Source of the DNA: Cytophagales bacterium
GTDB taxonomy: Bacteria; Bacteroidota; Bacteroidia; Cytophagales; Spirosomataceae
DNA: 9,902 bases
Assembly: GCA_013205605.1 (NCBI GenBank)
Contig: JABMMK010000278.1
Coordinates: 1-9,902 of the forward strand
Reading direction: 5' to 3'
The notes beneath the pieces are model-generated. The model did not search any database. It saw nothing but the letters and a program-made list of their open reading frames with translations, and was not told the DNA's origin. Below are positions 5,691 through 9,902 of the stretch, one piece after another; position 1 is the stretch's first letter; every line of letters begins with the position of its first letter. The translations under genes were made by a program, and so were the position numbers.

Positions 5691-7670
5691 TTATTTATAA
5701 GATCTTTGAGCAATTTTGATATTTTCGTATTTCAATTCTTCTTTGTGAAGTTTGAAACTTGATTGTTTTTCGTATTCCCAAGCGGCTACGTAGGCGTATT
5801 TATTGTCATCACGTAAAGCTTCTCCATCTTCTGTTTGGTATTCTAATCGGAAGTGGCCACCACAACTTTCATCCCTGTCTAAGGCGTCAATACACATTAA
5901 TTCTCCTAGTTCTAGGAAGTCAGCCACGCGGCCTGCTTTTTCTAATTCAGGATTTAAATTATCTATTTCACCAGGGATTTTAACATCAGACCAAAACTCT
6001 TTTTGAAGCGCTTGGATTTCTTTAATGGACGCTTTTAAGCCCTTCTCACTTCTCGCCATGCCACATTCGTCCCACATAATTTTTCCTAAACGTTTGTGGA
6101 AATAATCCACAGGCTTTGAACCTTTGATGTTCATCAAAGTCTCTAAACGATCACGAACAGCTTTTTCGGCTTTTACAAAATCTTCAGAATCCGTCGACAT
6201 AGACGGCGTACGAATCTCAGCAGCTAAATAAGCACCGATCGTATATGGAATCACAAAATAACCATCTGCTAAACCTTGCATCAATGCCGAAGCTCCTAAA
6301 CGGTTAGCGCCATGATCCGAGAAATTAGCTTCTCCTAAGGCGTATAAACCTGGAACTGTTGTCATTAAATTATAATCGACCCAAAGTCCACCCATGGTAT
6401 AGTGAACGGCTGGATAGATACGCATCGGAACCGCATATGGATCTTCTCCAGTGATTTGTTTGTACATATCAAACAAGTTGCCATATTTCTCTTTTACAAC
6501 CGCTTTTCCCATGGATTGAATCTCTTCGTCCGTTGGGCTATGCATATTGTGTTTGTTGGCTTCCCCTTGACCATATCGAATAATGGCTGCTGCATAATCT
6601 AAGTAAACGGCCATTTTAGATGAACCCACTCCAAAACCCGCATCGCAACGTTCCTTCGCTGCACGAGACGCAATGTCACGAGGAACTAAATTTCCAAACG
6701 CAGGATAGCGACGTTCTAAGTAATAATCTCTTTCATCCTCCGGTATTTCATTGGCCTTACGAGTATCGTTTTCTTTTTTCGGAACCCAAATACGTCCATC
6801 ATTACGCAATGACTCCGACATTAAGGTCAGTTTCGACTGATGATCTCCAGAAACGGGAATACAAGTAGGGTGAATCTGTGTATAGCAAGGATTCGCAAAG
6901 AATGCTCCTTTTTTATGTGCTTTCCACGCCGCGGTCACGTTAGACCCCATGGCATTGGTTGATAAATAAAATACGTTGCCATATCCACCTGTACATAGTA
7001 AAACGGCATGTCCAAAATGTCTTTCTAATGCTCCGCTGACAGAATCACGAGCGATAATGCCGCGCGCTTTCCCGTCGATGATCACTACGTCCTGCATTTC
7101 ATGGCGCGTATATAATTTTACATTACCCATTCCTACTTGGCGCTGCAAAGCTGAATAAGCACCTAATAATAATTGCTGGCCTGTTTGACCTGCCGCATAA
7201 AACGTTCTTTGAACTTGGGTACCCCCGAAGGAACGGTTGGAAAGTAACCCACCATATTCACGTGCAAAAGGAACACCCTGAGCTACACATTGGTCTATGA
7301 TGCTTCCAGAAACTTCAGCTAAGCGATGCACATTTGCCTCACGAGATCTATAATCACCCCCTTTGATCGTATCGTAAAACAGTCGGTATACCGAATCTCC
7401 GTCGTTTTGATAGTTTTTAGCTGCATTGATACCTCCTTGTGCGGCGATTGAATGCGCACGTCGAGGAGAATCTTGAAAGCAAAATACTTTTACTTTATAT
7501 CCTAATTCAGCTAAAGAAGCGGCAGCTGATGCACCTGCTAGGCCAGAACCAATAACAATGATTTCCAGGTTACGCTTGTTGGACGGGTTGACCAACGGAA
7601 CACTCGATTTGAACTTGGTCCATTTCTCGGCTAAATTTCCATCAGGGATTTTGGCGTCTATTTTTGTCAT
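5691..7670 (-). CDS. sdhA: Succinate dehydrogenase/fumarate reductase flavoprotein subunit
   Basis: Catalytic subunit of complex II, oxidising succinate to fumarate with covalent FAD. The 659-residue protein begins with a short extension, then the FAD dinucleotide-binding loop GSGLAGASAA (41-50). His73 in Arg-Ala-His-Ser-Ile-Ala-Ala-Gln-Gly-Gly is the expected site of covalent flavin attachment. Active-site residues of the family are visible: His267 in IHPT, Arg331 in PRDIASRA (proton transfer), His423 in VHYTMGG and Arg457 in HGANRLGA. It is longer than the roughly 590-residue E. coli SdhA, as usual for the B-type enzymes of Bacteroidota, Bacillus and epsilonproteobacteria. It lies between sdhC (19 bases upstream) and sdhB (nine bases downstream). 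Sequence alone does not decide between succinate oxidation and fumarate reduction in vivo. Confidence 0.97.
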   Translation of the reverse strand: MTKIDAKIPDGNLAEKWTKFKSSVPLVNPSNKRNLEIIVIGSGLAGASAAASLAELGYKVKVFCFQDSPRRAHSIAAQGGINAAKNYQNDGDSVYRLFYDTIKGGDYRSREANVHRLAEVSGSIIDQCVAQGVPFAREYGGLLSNRSFGGTQVQRTFYAAGQTGQQLLLGAYSALQRQVGMGNVKLYTRHEMQDVVIIDGKARGIIARDSVSGALERHFGHAVLLCTGGYGNVFYLSTNAMGSNVTAAWKAHKKGAFFANPCYTQIHPTCIPVSGDHQSKLTLMSESLRNDGRIWVPKKENDTRKANEIPEDERDYYLERRYPAFGNLVPRDIASRAAKERCDAGFGVGSSKMAVYLDYAAAIIRYGQGEANKHNMHSPTDEEIQSMGKAVVKEKYGNLFDMYKQITGEDPYAVPMRIYPAVHYTMGGLWVDYNLMTTVPGLYALGEANFSDHGANRLGASALMQGLADGYFVIPYTIGAYLAAEIRTPSMSTDSEDFVKAEKAVRDRLETLMNIKGSKPVDYFHKRLGKIMWDECGMARSEKGLKASIKEIQALQKEFWSDVKIPGEIDNLNPELEKAGRVADFLELGELMCIDALDRDESCGGHFRLEYQTEDGEALRDDNKYAYVAAWEYEKQSSFKLHKEELKYENIKIAQRSYK

Positions 7671-7689
7671 AATTTCTTATCGGCTGATA

Positions 7690-8358
7690 TTAATGAATCA
7701 AATGAAAATAAAATGCAATGGGCATGGAAGCAAATGTGGCAGAAATAACGACTGCATAAATAGCTCCAATACTTTTTATGGTGGGTGAATATTTAGGATG
7801 ATTCCATCCTAGGGATTGAAATGCGCTTTGAAATCCATGCAACAAATGATAACCCAAAGAGATGCAACCTAGCACATAGATAATGACCACAATAGGACTT
7901 TCAAAAACGATTTGCATTTCATTGTATAGCGTATGCGCCTCTGTCAAGTCATTCGTAAGGCGAGAAAAATACCAAAAATGTTTTAAGTGGATGATTAAAA
8001 AGAGTAATAACAGCGTGCCCAATAAACCCATAGATCTTGAATACCATTTACTATTGGCCGCGCCGTCAACGACCGCGTAAGAGACAGGTCGTTTCTTTTT
8101 ATTGTCAAGCCATAAACGTAAACCATCAAAGATGTGAAGAAGTAATCCGGCAAATAACACAATTTCCATCACTCGGATAATGGGATTGGTTCCCATGAAT
8201 TCAGCCCCTTCGTTGAAGGCCACTCCGCCATCATTTAAAAAGATGGTGGCATTAAGTCCGCAATGCACGATAAGGAAGCTGATCAAAAATAGGCCTGTGA
8301 TGGCCATCAGGAGCTTTTTCCCGAGAGATGAATTAAGAGATTTTGTTAACCAAGCCAT
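7690..8358 (-). CDS. sdhC: Succinate dehydrogenase cytochrome b subunit, five-helix type B
   Basis: Membrane anchor and quinone site of complex II. The 222-residue protein has five hydrophobic segments (about 16-37, 60-82, 110-132, 154-178 and 195-218). Candidate haem ligands lie in or near these helices: His32, His75, His124, His127, His171 and His174, enough for the two b haems of type B enzymes. A single long SdhC replacing the separate SdhC and SdhD of E. coli is the usual Bacteroidota arrangement. It is the first gene of the sdhCAB operon and has a consensus-like promoter upstream. The start ATG at 8358 gives the expected short cytoplasmic N-terminus Met-Ala-Trp-Leu. No Shine-Dalgarno site is evident in its A/T-rich leader. 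Confidence 0.95.
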   Translation of the reverse strand: MAWLTKSLNSSLGKKLLMAITGLFLISFLIVHCGLNATIFLNDGGVAFNEGAEFMGTNPIIRVMEIVLFAGLLLHIFDGLRLWLDNKKKRPVSYAVVDGAANSKWYSRSMGLLGTLLLLFLIIHLKHFWYFSRLTNDLTEAHTLYNEMQIVFESPIVVIIYVLGCISLGYHLLHGFQSAFQSLGWNHPKYSPTIKSIGAIYAVVISATFASMPIAFYFHLIH

Positions 8359-8433
8359 AAATAAATGTATTTGTTAAAATTAAAATTACTCAAGCGTTTT
8401 GTTTTTTTTACTAATCGAATGAATTTTAGCTAT

Positions 8434-8465
8434 CAAAAATACGACTCAAACGCGGGTTCTTCAAA
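8434..8465 (-). promoter_or_regulatory. Probable sdhCAB promoter, Bacteroidota-type
   Basis: On the minus strand TTTG (complement of 8462-8465), a 20-base spacer and TATTTTTG (complement of 8434-8441) match the Bacteroidota consensus TTG / 17-23 bases / TAnnTTTG at every defined base. Transcription would start near 8428, giving a leader of about 70 bases before sdhC. The site lies in the 183-base gap between sdhC and the divergent surface-protein gene. Confidence 0.6.
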
Positions 8466-8541
8466 TTAATCGATTAAAAAATCCATTTTTTTTAAATAAT
8501 TGGATTTGCCTTATTAACTTTCCTATTCACAAATAGTTTTT

Positions 8542-9902
8542 ATGTCGCTAAGAAAAATTGCTCATTACTTTTTAGTTTTTTTTCTAGGTTGTTTTGCCAG
8601 TCAGGCTACGCATTTAAAAGGCGGTGAAATTACGGTTAAACGTATTTCAGATAAAACATTGACCTACGAGTTTACGTTAACCACCTACACCGAAAATAAC
8701 CGGGCTAATCAGGATCAGGGAGATGTTAATTTTTGTTTTGGAGATGGTACGGCCATTTTTAAAGCAAAAAGATGTTGTGGTAGCCCCGTAGATATCGGCA
8801 ATGGGACCATGAAAAATATCTATAAGATTGAGTACACCTATCCGGCTCCCGCACTTTTTTATCGGGTTTCAGTTGCAATACCAAATCGGAACGATGGGGT
8901 AAGAAATATAACGCGTTCCGTGGAAGTTCCTTTTTATGTAGAAACCACTTTTTCGATTAATTCTGGCTTAGGTCAAAACTCAACTCCCTTGCTTTTAAAT
9001 CCAGCGGTCGATTTGACAGCTGTGATTGGCCAGCCCTTTATTCATAATCCCAGTGCTGTGGATGCAGAGGGAGATAGTTTAGCTTACCGGTTATCCGTTT
9101 CCAAATCGGGGGATTATGAAACATGTTCCTCGGCAAGTAGGGGATTGGTGGCACCGAATTTTCGTCAACCCAATGAAGTGGCTACTGTGCCTTCCTCATT
9201 TACGATCAACTCATTGAATGGAGATTTGATTTGGAATGCTCCTCAAGAGGTGGGTTTATACAACTGTGCTTTCATTATCGAAGAATGGAGGAATGGAGTT
9301 AAAATTTCTGAGACAGTCAGGGATATGCAGATTGAAGTCAAAGACGTGGACAACAAGGCCCCTAAAATAACGGTGCCACCTGATGTTTGTGTTCAAGCGG
9401 GTACTTTTTTAAGTGAAACGATTTTGGCTAGTGATGTTTTATCTAAATCGGGCCGATTGGATCCTATAACGATTTACAGCTTCGGTAATGTATATGCAAT
9501 GGACACTGTTTATGCCGTTAAACAACCTTATGCTACTTTTTCATCGTCACCCAAACAGACAAGTCCCGCTGTAGGAGTATTTAAATGGCAAACGGCCTGT
9601 CAGCATATTCGAAAAGAAACGTATGATATTTTCTTTAAAGTGGAGGATAACCCACCTGTCAATGTAGGCGGTGGTGTCAAGTTGGTCGACAGTAAAATCT
9701 GGAAACTACGCATCATAGCACCTACTGTCAAAGGCTTAAAGGCGACGATTAAATCATCTACGGCCAGCGCATTGTTGACATGGAATTCTTATGCATGTGC
9801 GCTACCTAATGCAAAAATTATCATTTTCCGAAAACAAGCTGCCTGTAATCCTGTGGTGAATAAAATATGTCAAACAGGAATGATATTGACCGGTTTTACG
9901 GA
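8542..9902 (+). CDS. Exported multidomain surface protein (gliding/T9SS-associated type), N-terminal 453 residues; runs off the right edge
   Basis: An ATG at 8542 opens a frame with no stop through the window end. Residues 1 to about 22 form a signal peptide (Arg-Lys, hydrophobic core 9-18, Ala-Ser-Gln-Ala), giving a mature start near Thr-His-Leu-Lys-Gly-Gly-Glu-Ile, the typical opening of large Cytophaga/Flavobacteria surface proteins often annotated with a gliding-motility-associated or type B T9SS C-terminal domain. Beta-rich modules follow: a PKD-like segment with Cys-Phe-Gly-Asp-Gly-Thr (65-70), a cadherin/Ig-like region with AVDAEGDSLAYRL (172-184) and TVRDMQIEV (258-266), and a fibronectin-III-like segment from about 395. 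About a dozen spaced cysteines suggest disulfides. The sorting domain itself would lie outside the window, so T9SS export is inferred. It is divergent from sdhC. A Leu-Gly-Cys at 15-17 is a poor lipobox and is not preferred. Confidence 0.85.
   Translation, partial: MSLRKIAHYFLVFFLGCFASQATHLKGGEITVKRISDKTLTYEFTLTTYTENNRANQDQGDVNFCFGDGTAIFKAKRCCGSPVDIGNGTMKNIYKIEYTYPAPALFYRVSVAIPNRNDGVRNITRSVEVPFYVETTFSINSGLGQNSTPLLLNPAVDLTAVIGQPFIHNPSAVDAEGDSLAYRLSVSKSGDYETCSSASRGLVAPNFRQPNEVATVPSSFTINSLNGDLIWNAPQEVGLYNCAFIIEEWRNGVKISETVRDMQIEVKDVDNKAPKITVPPDVCVQAGTFLSETILASDVLSKSGRLDPITIYSFGNVYAMDTVYAVKQPYATFSSSPKQTSPAVGVFKWQTACQHIRKETYDIFFKVEDNPPVNVGGGVKLVDSKIWKLRIIAPTVKGLKATIKSSTASALLTWNSYACALPNAKIIIFRKQAACNPVVNKICQTGMILTGFT

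Noticed and set aside
8501..8508. TGGATTTG on the plus strand as a -7 element for the surface-protein gene
   Set aside because: One mismatch to TAnnTTTG and no TTG at a suitable distance upstream, so it was not called as a promoter.
8523..8541. CTATT-CACA-AATAG mini hairpin followed by five T residues just before the surface-protein ATG
   Set aside because: Five mainly A-T pairs are too weak for a terminator or a credible regulatory fold.
8587..8592. Lipoprotein processing at Cys17 of the surface protein
   Set aside because: Phe-Leu-Gly-Cys is a poor lipobox, and the conserved Ala-Thr-His opening a few residues later fits ordinary signal peptidase I cleavage better.

Overview
The window looks like chromosomal core DNA from a member of the Bacteroidota, most likely a Cytophagales-type aerobe. 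The grounds are the acpP-fabF-rnc order, the sdhC-sdhA-sdhB operon with a single five-helix cytochrome b subunit, promoter-like sites of the Bacteroidota type (TTTG, 20 bases, TAnnTTTG), leaders rich in A and T without clear Shine-Dalgarno sites, and a large exported protein beginning with the Ala-Thr-His-Leu-x-Gly-Gly-Glu-Ile stretch typical of Cytophaga/Flavobacteria surface proteins. The genus cannot be fixed from this sequence alone.

Layout: everything from 1 to 8358 is on the minus strand, so transcription runs from high to low coordinates. First is sdhC-sdhA-sdhB (8358 to 4923), with a near-consensus promoter in front and a strong intrinsic terminator behind. Then come a thymidine kinase (TTG start), a CxxCxxCC cysteine-cluster protein and a ROK-type sugar kinase (4874 to 2843). 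Next, from its own probable promoter, acpP, followed by a long-armed terminator-like inverted repeat, then fabF and rnc (2678 to 339). Last is the start of an unidentified protein that runs off the left edge (332 to 1). On the plus strand, a divergent gene from 8542 runs off the right edge and encodes an exported multidomain surface protein.

Function: SdhCAB links the TCA cycle to the quinone pool. AcpP and FabF are the carrier and an elongating enzyme of type II fatty acid synthesis, and RNase III is encoded three bases behind fabF. The tdk-ykgJ-like-ROK group combines nucleotide salvage, a probable metal-binding protein of unknown role and sugar phosphorylation, with no obvious shared pathway.

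I see no tRNA, rRNA, CRISPR array, insertion sequence, phage gene or defence system. No gap between genes exceeds 190 bases. This is mostly ordinary housekeeping sequence. The points worth a second look are regulatory (the acpP/fabF inverted repeat, and the terminator directly ahead of tdk), one ROK kinase without the family's zinc cysteines, and two edge-truncated genes.
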